Part shown: positions 18,246 through 25,945 of the stretch, piece after piece
Numbering within the stretch: position 1 is the stretch's first letter
Layout of the letters: every line of letters begins with the position of its first letter
NCBI RefSeq assembly: GCF_031326225.1
Contig: NZ_CP133720.1
Span: 3,472,001 to 3,536,000, forward strand
Length of the DNA: 64,000 nucleotides
Reading direction: 5' to 3'
Source of the DNA: Undibacterium cyanobacteriorum
GTDB taxonomy: Bacteria; Pseudomonadota; Gammaproteobacteria; Burkholderiales; Burkholderiaceae_D
The notes under the pieces: generated by a model
Databases searched by the model: none
What the model saw: the letters and a program-made list of their open reading frames with translations, nothing else
Told to the model about the DNA's origin: nothing
Position numbers and translations under genes: made by a program

Positions 18246-18809
18246 ATGAACCTCTTACAACTGTGGCTGCCCATACTCTTAACGGCAATCGGCGTCTTTG
18301 TCGCCAGTAGTGTCATACACATGGTTTTCAAATGGCACAATTCAGAATACAAACCGCTGCCCAACGATGACGCTGTGCGTGCGGCATTGAATGCGATGCC
18401 AATGACGCCTGGGCTTTACAGCACACCTCACTGTGTTGACATGAAAGACATGCAAAGTGAGGCGCTGCAAAAGAAAATGCAAGAAGGCCCGGTGGCTTTA
18501 ATCACTTTACGTGCACCAGGTTTACCTACAATGGGAAAATGGCTGGGACAATGGTTTCTGTTGAATCTCGCAATTGCAGCCTTGGGCGGATTATTAGCCT
18601 TACAAACCATGGGATTGCACGCGAATCCGCATTACGCTGGTCATTTTGTTGGGCTCTTTTCAGCCATCGTCTACGGTGCGGGAACCGTGCAAGAATCGAT
18701 TTGGATGGGGCGACCATGGACTGCTAGCTTCAAAAATTTACTCGACGCGCTCATCTACGGCGTGGTGACTGCCATTATTTTCTGGCAGTTCTGGCCGGCC
18801 CATAGCTAG
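18246..18809 (+). CDS. Conserved hypothetical membrane protein (four predicted TM segments)
   Basis: I do not recognise the family with certainty. The 187-residue protein has a hydrophobic N-terminal segment (about 4-24), a hydrophilic loop of about 70 residues with a TPGLYSTPHC stretch, and three further hydrophobic segments near 98-120, 130-150 and 165-183. The start at 18246 is preceded by an AAGGAA ribosome site; an upstream in-frame ATG at 18198 would add 16 polar residues and is less likely. It converges with the cytochrome gene and is separated from it by a strong hairpin. Confidence 0.7.
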   Translation: MNLLQLWLPILLTAIGVFVASSVIHMVFKWHNSEYKPLPNDDAVRAALNAMPMTPGLYSTPHCVDMKDMQSEALQKKMQEGPVALITLRAPGLPTMGKWLGQWFLLNLAIAALGGLLALQTMGLHANPHYAGHFVGLFSAIVYGAGTVQESIWMGRPWTASFKNLLDALIYGVVTAIIFWQFWPAHS

Positions 18810-18834
18810 ATCGGAATGCTAGATCGGAATAAAT

Positions 18835-18862
18835 GCGTGCAGCGGATACCACCGTTGCACGC
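18835..18862. terminator. Hairpin between convergent genes
   Basis: GCGTGCA at 18835-18841 pairs with TGCACGC at 18856-18862, with an extra CGG/CCG inner stem. It lies 26 bases after one stop and 9 bases after the other, with only a weak T run. A 13-base direct duplication (GCTAGATCGGAAT, 18804-18829) lies just before it. Confidence 0.55.
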
Positions 18863-18870
18863 CTCGCTCA

Positions 18871-20595
18871 CTACAGCGAACTTAAGAAAGCCACCAAATC
18901 ATTCACTTCTTGGCCTGTAAAGCCGATCTGAAAAGTGGTGTCGTAATAGAATACAACGTCGAGCAGCGTTTCCGCGGAACCGTTATGAAAATACGGTGCT
19001 CGTGCCGATAGGCCACGCAAGCTCGGCACTTTAAAGCGACCAATATCTTCCCACTTACCGGTATGCATCGCGATCCCAGGATCGGTCGTTTTTTGGGTAG
19101 CGCCAGTGGCTTTATGGCGCAACACATACAAAGGTAAATCCGGCGTTCTCAATGAAGCTTCACTGGTGAAAATACTCACCGCCAAAGGCGCACTCGCGCC
19201 ACCTACTTGCGGCGTGTTATGGCAGCTCGAACATGTCACTCGGGTGAGCGGTATGTTCAAATCATTTGGTGCACCCACTTGCGGTGTACGATGAAACACA
19301 CGTGTATTGAACAAAACTTCACCGCGCGCGATTGACTGCCGAACAGCATGAATACTCGGATTAGTGGTACCCGTAAATGCTAACCACGTCGAAAAATTCG
19401 TCATCACGGTACGATTAAACGGCGCACCGGTCGTGAAATTCCCCTTCTCCAAATCATTCATGCCAAACGTAAAATTGGCCTTACTTAATGCCTCAGCGCC
19501 GCCGGCTGCGCCTGCCACATCGAGGAACCCTGCCGTAGGCGAAAAAATCTGAGCACTAAATAAAGTTTTTTCGAACTCGACAATACTGCGCTGTTCGGCC
19601 GCACTTAAACCTTGTGCAGCTTGCGCATGTCCCAAAGTCGCATTATTCGCTTGCCGCGCGAGATTCAGATCCAAAGCGGCATAGCAGATCCCGCCCGGAA
19701 TACAATTTGTCGAACTGGGATCTAATAAAGTATCTCGCCCGTCCCACATCACATGACTGAGAAATTTCAGGTTCGCACTCGGCAAGGGGCGTCGAAAAAA
19801 AGAAAGTTCATTCGGCCCCGCAAAGTCATACGGATCATCGACGCTTTGCAATTCAAACTCCGCACTTTCGGGAATCTTCATACCGATTCGAAACAATCCC
19901 TTATTCAATAACATCGCGAAAGCAATTTCTTTTTCAGCGAGACTATTCGCCCGTGCCTTCGGTGACACCGCCGCATCGTTCATTGTGAAAAGTGGATCAC
20001 TCCCATTACTTGCAAAGAACTTCTTTTGTGCGAGTTCGGGCGTGAGTGAGAAACCAGCGCTCGGATCATGACAAGTGACGCAGGAACGACCATTCCCAAA
20101 CGGCTTGAAGAAAGGATTATTCAGATCGAGTGGGCCCGCGGTCGAATAAGATCGCGCTACCCCATTCGCGTTCTCGTAATATCCGACCTGAGCCGGTGTT
20201 GGATAATTACCGTTGGTGTCCGGATAAATTCCGTTCTTATCTGGATAACGACCGTTCGCATCCGGGTAATATCCATCGCTGTTTGGATTTTGTCCCAAGC
20301 TGTTCGGCCCTAAACCTTGCAAACCCGTATTGTTGCCCGTGGTCGAAGTTGAAGAATTACTCGAAGGCGTCGATGTGTTCACCGCCCCGCCGCCACTACC
20401 TCCACCACCGCAGGCGCTCAAACTCATACCGATGCCAAGACAAACACTCAAACTCAAGATCATGCGCGACATGAAGCTCGTCATCTGATGCAGATGTATC
20501 GAACAATCACTGAATTCAACATTTACTGCTTGCAGCTTAGTCGCAACACAGCGCGACGCAAGCCAACTTAAGCGCCCTATCCCCAATTTTCTCAT
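18871..20595 (-). CDS. Di-haem cytochrome c peroxidase family lipoprotein
   Basis: A periplasmic, probably outer-membrane-anchored protein of the MauG/cytochrome c peroxidase family. Two CxxCH haem sites are present, CVTCH in the first half and CSSCH in the second, with the family ending APYFHNGSAETLLDVVFYY. A lipobox LSAC followed by a glycine-rich stretch comes after a hydrophobic signal region. Between lipid anchor and first haem domain is a run of near-repeats of about nine residues of the type DxNGxYPD. The start is uncertain: a good GGAAAGGA ribosome site supports the ATG at 20595, but that puts about 37 extra residues before the signal region; the ATG at 20484 gives a normal lipoprotein signal but has no ribosome site. 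Whether it reduces peroxide or oxidises another substrate is unknown. Confidence 0.85.
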   Translation of the reverse strand: MRKLGIGRLSWLASRCVATKLQAVNVEFSDCSIHLHQMTSFMSRMILSLSVCLGIGMSLSACGGGGSGGGAVNTSTPSSNSSTSTTGNNTGLQGLGPNSLGQNPNSDGYYPDANGRYPDKNGIYPDTNGNYPTPAQVGYYENANGVARSYSTAGPLDLNNPFFKPFGNGRSCVTCHDPSAGFSLTPELAQKKFFASNGSDPLFTMNDAAVSPKARANSLAEKEIAFAMLLNKGLFRIGMKIPESAEFELQSVDDPYDFAGPNELSFFRRPLPSANLKFLSHVMWDGRDTLLDPSSTNCIPGGICYAALDLNLARQANNATLGHAQAAQGLSAAEQRSIVEFEKTLFSAQIFSPTAGFLDVAGAAGGAEALSKANFTFGMNDLEKGNFTTGAPFNRTVMTNFSTWLAFTGTTNPSIHAVRQSIARGEVLFNTRVFHRTPQVGAPNDLNIPLTRVTCSSCHNTPQVGGASAPLAVSIFTSEASLRTPDLPLYVLRHKATGATQKTTDPGIAMHTGKWEDIGRFKVPSLRGLSARAPYFHNGSAETLLDVVFYYDTTFQIGFTGQEVNDLVAFLSSL

Positions 20596-20841
20596 ACGCA
20601 TTTCCTTTCCCAACAGGTCTTGCAGTTCCGCCACATGTGACTCCAGCCTGTATTGGAAACAGTTTTCGGCGCCTTTTGAGCAAAATGGGATGAATCATCG
20701 ACGCACTGGGATCGGCATTAGGAGAATTGCGAAATTCCCATGCCTGATGGTGGTCAAACGAGGAGAACGCAAGCAAGTTCGAACAACGCGAATTCGTCAC
20801 TAACACGACTTTTATTTTCAGCCTTTATCTCAATCCTATAT

Positions 20842-22275
20842 ATGCGCCTCACTTTTCAGAAAAAATTCTCTTGTCCCATCTCTGCGAAATCCAGCTCAAC
20901 TCAAACTAGTTTCCTCACGCGATTTGCAATCATGCTCACAGCCGCACTTTCCGTCTCCTCGGCAACATGCAACAGCTTTGCGCAAAACACGAGTTTTGAA
21001 AAAAAACACTATGAATTACAGATGATTGGCTCGCGCATCACCCCAAATCAAGCGCGACAGCCTGTTCAAGCAAGCCTAGAAGTCCCAGCACATCAGACTG
21101 TTTATTTATCACCGACGGGTGCATTTGAAATCCGCACTGACACTGAGTATCCCGGCGGTATTCGTTTTAACTTCCATATCAAGGGAAACCACGAGGGGAT
21201 GGCAACGGTCGATACGCTGTTCTGGCGCAATGGCGACGAAATTGAGCGCAGCGACGCTAGCGTTGCGAAACAAACCTACGCTGATCAAGTCTTACTCGTG
21301 CCAGAACTACTGATGTCCCAGGCGCAAAATGTTCGCGATATCGAGAGCCCTGCTGACGCTCACACTGACTACATCTTTAAAGGTTTTGAGGACTTCATCG
21401 GCCGGCCTGTCAGCGTCACGATTCGACGTGGTGACTCAAAAGTGATGGCAGCTCGCCTCGGCAGCACTCTATATGTGTACGATTATGAAGCTGCGACTCG
21501 CACACCGAATCAGTGGAATGTCCATGTCAGCAATAATGGGGCGACCAGTGCTCATTGGCAGATTCAAAGTCAAGCAGTGCGGCAGCGCGAGATCACACTA
21601 GACTTCGCAGCACCGTATCGAGAAAAAGCGGCGCGTGGTGATTTGCGTATCGATACTCTTGCGCCGGGCGTGTACAGGGTGAATGGCGCGCCGTCCAATT
21701 ATCATTCCCACTTCGTGCTTGGCGATCACTCTATGCTTGCCTTCGATGCTCCGGTCAGTTCCACCGAAACGGCCTTGATTCGCACGAAGTTAGAAAATTT
21801 AATCCCTCAAAAAGCAATCGAACACGTCGTTTTATCGCATACACATCGTGATCACATTGCTGGATTGCTTAGCTATACAAAACAAAATGCCAAGGTATAT
21901 CTTGGCAAAGGAGGACAGGTCGCGGTACAACGCCAATTTGGTAGCAGCCTCGACCAGCAGCTAGTTGAAATCAAAGGCGATCAAATTATCGACCTTGGCA
22001 ACCGTCGCATTCATCTCGCCTCGGTGCACAGTCGTCACGCTGAGGAAATGCTAGTTGCCTTCGACGAGCAAAGTGGCATCGTCTTTCAAGGCGATCTGCT
22101 CACGCTGGCAGAACATGGTCCTGTGGCGACTGCCTTCGAGGTCAACCAAGAACTATTCGATTTGATAAAGGCTAGGGCTTGGAGTGTTACTGCCATCGTC
22201 GGTGTGCACGGCCGAGTCAGCAATATGGAAGAGCTGAAGCAGAGCTTAGAGCTCAAAGCATCGCGCGAAAGATAG
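20842..22275 (+). CDS. Secreted metallo-beta-lactamase-fold hydrolase
   Basis: A 478-residue exported protein. The signal region ends near residue 46 (SATCNSFAQ). About 230 residues of beta-rich sequence with no recognised domain follow, then a metallo-beta-lactamase fold with the metal motif SHTHRDHIAG (HxHxDH) and later HSRHAEEM and FQGDLLT segments that should supply further ligands. I chose the ATG at 20842 (MRLTFQKK) because it leads directly into a basic signal-peptide start; a longer frame exists upstream. It is divergent from the cytochrome gene. The fold covers many reactions, so no substrate can be named; nothing here points specifically to antibiotic hydrolysis. Confidence 0.8.
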   Translation: MRLTFQKKFSCPISAKSSSTQTSFLTRFAIMLTAALSVSSATCNSFAQNTSFEKKHYELQMIGSRITPNQARQPVQASLEVPAHQTVYLSPTGAFEIRTDTEYPGGIRFNFHIKGNHEGMATVDTLFWRNGDEIERSDASVAKQTYADQVLLVPELLMSQAQNVRDIESPADAHTDYIFKGFEDFIGRPVSVTIRRGDSKVMAARLGSTLYVYDYEAATRTPNQWNVHVSNNGATSAHWQIQSQAVRQREITLDFAAPYREKAARGDLRIDTLAPGVYRVNGAPSNYHSHFVLGDHSMLAFDAPVSSTETALIRTKLENLIPQKAIEHVVLSHTHRDHIAGLLSYTKQNAKVYLGKGGQVAVQRQFGSSLDQQLVEIKGDQIIDLGNRRIHLASVHSRHAEEMLVAFDEQSGIVFQGDLLTLAEHGPVATAFEVNQELFDLIKARAWSVTAIVGVHGRVSNMEELKQSLELKASRER

Positions 22276-22335
22276 ATCCTATCCATCTTCCCCGCAACAA
22301 AATAAAGAGAGCGTCGGGCGCTCATCAAGGGAAAT

Positions 22336-22366
22336 CGAACGAACGAACGAGCGAACGAGCGACCGA
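22336..22366. repeat. Short GAAC/GAGC tetranucleotide repeat
   Basis: About seven imperfect copies of a four-base unit (CGAA, with GAGC variants) in the gap after the metallo-beta-lactamase-fold gene. It lies outside any gene. The surrounding 260 bases show nothing else I can name. Confidence 0.7.
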
Positions 22367-22536
22367 CTCAAATTACCCTTTTGAAGATCATGCATCAATT
22401 CACACTCGTCCCCGAAATCACCCAATGGGGCAGACATCATGGTTTAGGTTTTTTGTATGAGTGATATGCCTTTATTGTGAGGCTCTAATATGCCGTCACC
22501 AAGCCCCATATTCATGTACCACTAACTCTTTAGACT

Positions 22537-23619
22537 TCATTCACAACGTCGCGCAAGGCGTGAACCTATGCTGATCATAGGTCGTTCGAGGTAACGATAC
22601 AGCACTGCGCTGGCGGCGATGACTATGGCCATCATCAAACTACTCAGTAATACAGGATATGCTTGCACTTGTATTTGGTATCGTGCAACAAGGATCAAAC
22701 CCAAATCTATCAAAGGGCGATGAACCAGATAAATCGAATAAGAAATCGTACCCAAGGCAATCAATAAGCGCGGCATCGTAAGCTGTGCCTGATGTTCGAG
22801 ACAAATCAAAGCGTATAGCAGTAACGCGCTTCCTACCCCAAAACTTTGCACCCGCGGCATCGGTGGTAATAAGCCTTGATGGAGCGTTTGCTGAGCACCC
22901 CAAAAGAAAAAAACAGCTCCAAGCAATAGCGTCACGGATGCCAACATGGGAGCAAGGACATAGTTTCGTGAAATGGCAAAGAAGATCAAACAACCAAAAC
23001 CAAACTCAAGCAACAAGGGGTCCGTGTAAAGACGTCCTTCCAAACCTAAGCTCTTTGCGGAAAAAATCAAACCACATGAAAGTCCGAACCAAACCGCCAT
23101 CAGCAACAGCCATCGACTGCGACTCAACAATAAAATGAAGGCAGTACAGAGGTAAAAGTACATCTCAAATACTAGACTCCAGGCCGGCGACAAAACGGGA
23201 TTATTACGCTCCGTGAGAAGGAATAAACTGACTATGAGCTCACGTGGCAAAGCAAGAAGGCCAGGATTGTGAAAGTAAGCCAAGCAGAACGCAGCAAGCA
23301 GCAACACCCAATACAGAGGATAAATCCGAAACACGCGGCGCAATAAGAAAGCCGTAGCGCGCTGTAGGCCATTGCTGTTTGAGGTAGACGCGAGGTGCTT
23401 ACTGGCAGCCGCGCAAATAACAAAACCAGAAATAACAAAGAAAATATCCACCCCAGCATAGGCAAAGGTATGAACCAATCCACCACCGAGATAACGCGGC
23501 AATTCCATCCCGCCCAATGCTAAAGTGTGTCCCAAAACCACCAACAAAGCGGCAATTGCCCGCATGGCTTGCACATTAAGGTAGCAATCTTTGGTGTAGG
23601 ACTGAGGTAGGCTCGACAT
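22537..23619 (-). CDS. Acyltransferase 3 family membrane protein (OafA/YrhL-like)
   Basis: A 360-residue integral membrane O-acyltransferase; such proteins move acetyl groups onto surface sugars. The N-terminal signature is clear: LNVQAMRAIAALLVVLGH with the catalytic His, then a FFVISGFVI segment, and about ten hydrophobic helices to the end. The start is informative. An upstream in-frame ATG at 23652 lies inside the terminator of the preceding chemoreceptor gene, so I place the start at 23619, with GGAG seven bases before it. The acceptor is unknown and there are no sugar genes alongside. Confidence 0.88.
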   Translation of the reverse strand: MSSLPQSYTKDCYLNVQAMRAIAALLVVLGHTLALGGMELPRYLGGGLVHTFAYAGVDIFFVISGFVICAAASKHLASTSNSNGLQRATAFLLRRVFRIYPLYWVLLLAAFCLAYFHNPGLLALPRELIVSLFLLTERNNPVLSPAWSLVFEMYFYLCTAFILLLSRSRWLLLMAVWFGLSCGLIFSAKSLGLEGRLYTDPLLLEFGFGCLIFFAISRNYVLAPMLASVTLLLGAVFFFWGAQQTLHQGLLPPMPRVQSFGVGSALLLYALICLEHQAQLTMPRLLIALGTISYSIYLVHRPLIDLGLILVARYQIQVQAYPVLLSSLMMAIVIAASAVLYRYLERPMISIGSRLARRCE

Positions 23620-23637
23620 AAACTGGCTCCAATGAAG

Positions 23638-23669
23638 AAAAACTCGCTTCATTGCACCAATGAAGCGAG
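23638..23669 (-). terminator. Rho-independent terminator of the chemoreceptor gene
   Basis: A perfect 12-bp stem (CTCGCTTCATTG at 23643-23654, CAATGAAGCGAG at 23658-23669) with a 3-base loop; on the minus strand it is followed by five T. It lies 52 bases past the receptor stop and ends 19 bases before the acyltransferase ATG. Confidence 0.9.
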
Positions 23670-23720
23670 CCTAGCTCGACCAATTATACCTTGTAGATGT
23701 AGTGCTATTTCAGGAGCTGC

Positions 23721-25571
23721 TTAATACGACAACAGACGTTTGTCGCCGAGACGCGTGGCTGGTTTTGCGCTGGTTGAGGCAACTGAGAAAGAGGCCATCG
23801 CATTCTTGAGGACACGTACTTGTTCTTCGAGTGCACCAGCTGCAGCGGCGGCTTCTTCCACCAAGGCTGCATTTTGCTGAGTAGCCTCATCCATGTGCTC
23901 GAGCGCGTGATTGACCTGTTGAATCCCATCACTTTGTTCAGCCGATGCCACGGTGATTTCCCCAATCACCGAAGCGACCTGCCGAATTGCATCGACAATG
24001 CCAGTCATGGAAGCACCGGCTTGATCGACCAACACAGATCCTTCACTAACCTTGCTCACCGAATCATTAATCAGTGCTTTAATCTCTTGTGCAGCCGCGG
24101 CACTACGTTGCGCCAGAATACGAACTTCACTTGCCACGACTGCGAAACCGCGTCCTTGTTCACCGGCGCGCGCCGCTTCAACCGCTGCATTCAAAGCGAG
24201 GATATTAGTTTGGAAGGCAATCCCTTCAATCACACTAATGATGTCGACAATTTTCTTAGAACTATCAGTGATGCCTTGCATGGTCACCACCACTTGATCG
24301 ACCACTTTACCGCCTTCAAAAGCAAGATCAGAAGCGTTCTCCGCCATCTTATTCGCTTCTTTCGCATTCTCAGCGTTATGGGCAACAGCACTGGTCAACT
24401 CTTCCATACTGGCCGAGGTTTCTTCCAAGGTCGAAGCTTGTTGCTCCGTGCGTGATGACAAATCCATGTTGCCATTGGCGATCTCCGATGCACCGACTTC
24501 GATCGACTCAGTTGCAGTCCGCACGTCAACTACCATAGTTTGGATCTGATCAATGAAATGATTGAAAGCCTGCGCCGTTTGCGCCACTTCATCATCACCT
24601 TCGACATGAATACGTCGACTCAAATCACCGCCACCACCATCTGCAATTTCCGTCATGGCGTCACGAACGTGCTGCAAGCCTTGCAACAGACGGCCGACCA
24701 AAAGACTGGTCAGCGGCAACAAAATGGCGAGCACAACCAACAAGACGCCCGCGGAAGTCCACAACAAATGGTCAAGGGCCTCAAGTGCCTTCGACTTATC
24801 GATCACCAAACCAAGATAAATGTCAGAGCCAGAAATTTTTTGCAACAAAAGAAAATGCGCCTTGCCATCGATTTCACTGATCATTGGGTCAGCTTGCTTC
24901 GCCAAATCGGACAAACGTTCCACCGCGAGATCCGCGCTCAATTCTTTGGAAAATTTCATGACCTTGACCTGATCTGGGTGGGCCAAGATCTGACCACTCT
25001 TATCAAGTAAAAATGCATAACCGCCACCCGCCAATTTGATCGTCATAATCTGTTCAACGATCTTGGTGAGAAAGACGTCTGAGCCTACGACACCGTCTGC
25101 ACCACCATTCACGGGAGCCGCGAAAGAGATCATTAAGCCCGGTGGTGCAACGCCCATATACGGTGGTGTCACAATTGTTTTCTTCGCATCCTGAGCTTCT
25201 TTGTACCAAGGGCGCACGGTCGGATCATAGCCCGCTGGAGGAGGATCATCCGGTACATTGACAAAACTCTTATCTGGTTTGCCCTGATAAACGCTGAGGA
25301 AGTTACCTGCTCGCTGCACCATATTCAATGAGGTCTGCAAATCGGCACCGCTGCCAAGACTGGTCGCCATACTGGTCATCATGGCCATATTGGTCTGAAT
25401 CCAATTCCCCAATAAAGCGTTATAACCCGAGGCGACACCGCGCATTTCTTTATTGAGATCCGTCTCGATCTGCGACTTCAATCGCATGTAACTACTGAAG
25501 GTCAGCATGATCGTGCACACTGTGATCAGCAGGCCGATCACAATAACAAGGCGCGTCTTAAGAGATTTCAT
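23721..25571 (-). CDS. Methyl-accepting chemotaxis protein with periplasmic Cache-type sensor
   Basis: A 616-residue chemoreceptor. A first transmembrane segment (about 8-28) and a second (about 270-292) flank a periplasmic domain of about 240 residues with Cache-like features (RPWYKEA, FLTKIVEQI, GYAFLLDKSGQILAHPD), which commonly binds amino acids or small carboxylates. A HAMP linker follows, then the cytoplasmic signalling domain with the conserved hairpin tip, seen as EGIAFQTNILALNAAVEAA and RGFAVVASEVR. There is no NWETF-like tail for adaptation enzymes. It is a single gene with its own terminator and no che genes nearby. The ligand cannot be told. Confidence 0.95.
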   Translation of the reverse strand: MKSLKTRLVIVIGLLITVCTIMLTFSSYMRLKSQIETDLNKEMRGVASGYNALLGNWIQTNMAMMTSMATSLGSGADLQTSLNMVQRAGNFLSVYQGKPDKSFVNVPDDPPPAGYDPTVRPWYKEAQDAKKTIVTPPYMGVAPPGLMISFAAPVNGGADGVVGSDVFLTKIVEQIMTIKLAGGGYAFLLDKSGQILAHPDQVKVMKFSKELSADLAVERLSDLAKQADPMISEIDGKAHFLLLQKISGSDIYLGLVIDKSKALEALDHLLWTSAGVLLVVLAILLPLTSLLVGRLLQGLQHVRDAMTEIADGGGGDLSRRIHVEGDDEVAQTAQAFNHFIDQIQTMVVDVRTATESIEVGASEIANGNMDLSSRTEQQASTLEETSASMEELTSAVAHNAENAKEANKMAENASDLAFEGGKVVDQVVVTMQGITDSSKKIVDIISVIEGIAFQTNILALNAAVEAARAGEQGRGFAVVASEVRILAQRSAAAAQEIKALINDSVSKVSEGSVLVDQAGASMTGIVDAIRQVASVIGEITVASAEQSDGIQQVNHALEHMDEATQQNAALVEEAAAAAGALEEQVRVLKNAMASFSVASTSAKPATRLGDKRLLSY

Positions 25572-25945
25572 AGAAGTTCCAATCTAACTTGGGGGGTGAT
25601 TCGACTTTCCTACCATAGGCAAAAGGTCGACTACTTCGAAGAGCATGTCGCCCCTCAATATATTACCCACAAGAAATAAAAGCGCAAGCCTAGATTTGTG
25701 CTAGTGCGATTCCACATCGTCATCCAGCCGACGTGGAAATCCTGAGAATGGGAGCCTATCGCACCAAAAAGCATCACGTAACGCTGCTCTTTTTAATGGT
25801 TTGTTCGTCAGGCAGTCCATCTGCACCTTTGATGACAATCGCTTGCCATTTTTCAGTGCACATTTGACCTTTTGATTGACTGAATAAGGAAAGTAAAAGC
25901 CTCGAAAAAAATCTCAGAAAAAAGAAACCGTGTTGCAAATCCCCA
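25572..25945. other. Intergenic region between TonB receptor and chemoreceptor
   Basis: About 370 bases. The middle holds the small ORF listed separately. The part next to 25571 should carry the chemoreceptor promoter; the part next to 25945 shows no terminator for the receptor gene. Confidence 0.5.
25774..25863 (-). CDS. Possible 29-residue small ORF or gene remnant behind the TonB receptor
   Basis: The minus strand reads ATG at 25863 to TGA at 25774, giving MCTEKWQAIVIKGADGL and a Lys/Ser-rich end. An AAAGGT ribosome site lies at the right distance before the ATG. The composition looks like a normal soluble protein start, not random sequence. It follows the TonB-dependent receptor by 82 bases on the same strand. 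It could be a real small protein, or the front of a formerly longer gene whose rest has been lost. I do not recognise the sequence. Confidence 0.35.
   Translation of the reverse strand: MCTEKWQAIVIKGADGLPDEQTIKKSSVT

Noticed and set aside
20842..22275. Metallo-beta-lactamase-fold protein as an antibiotic resistance enzyme
   Set aside because: The fold and HxHxDH motif are shared by many hydrolases, and the large N-terminal region is not found in class B beta-lactamases.
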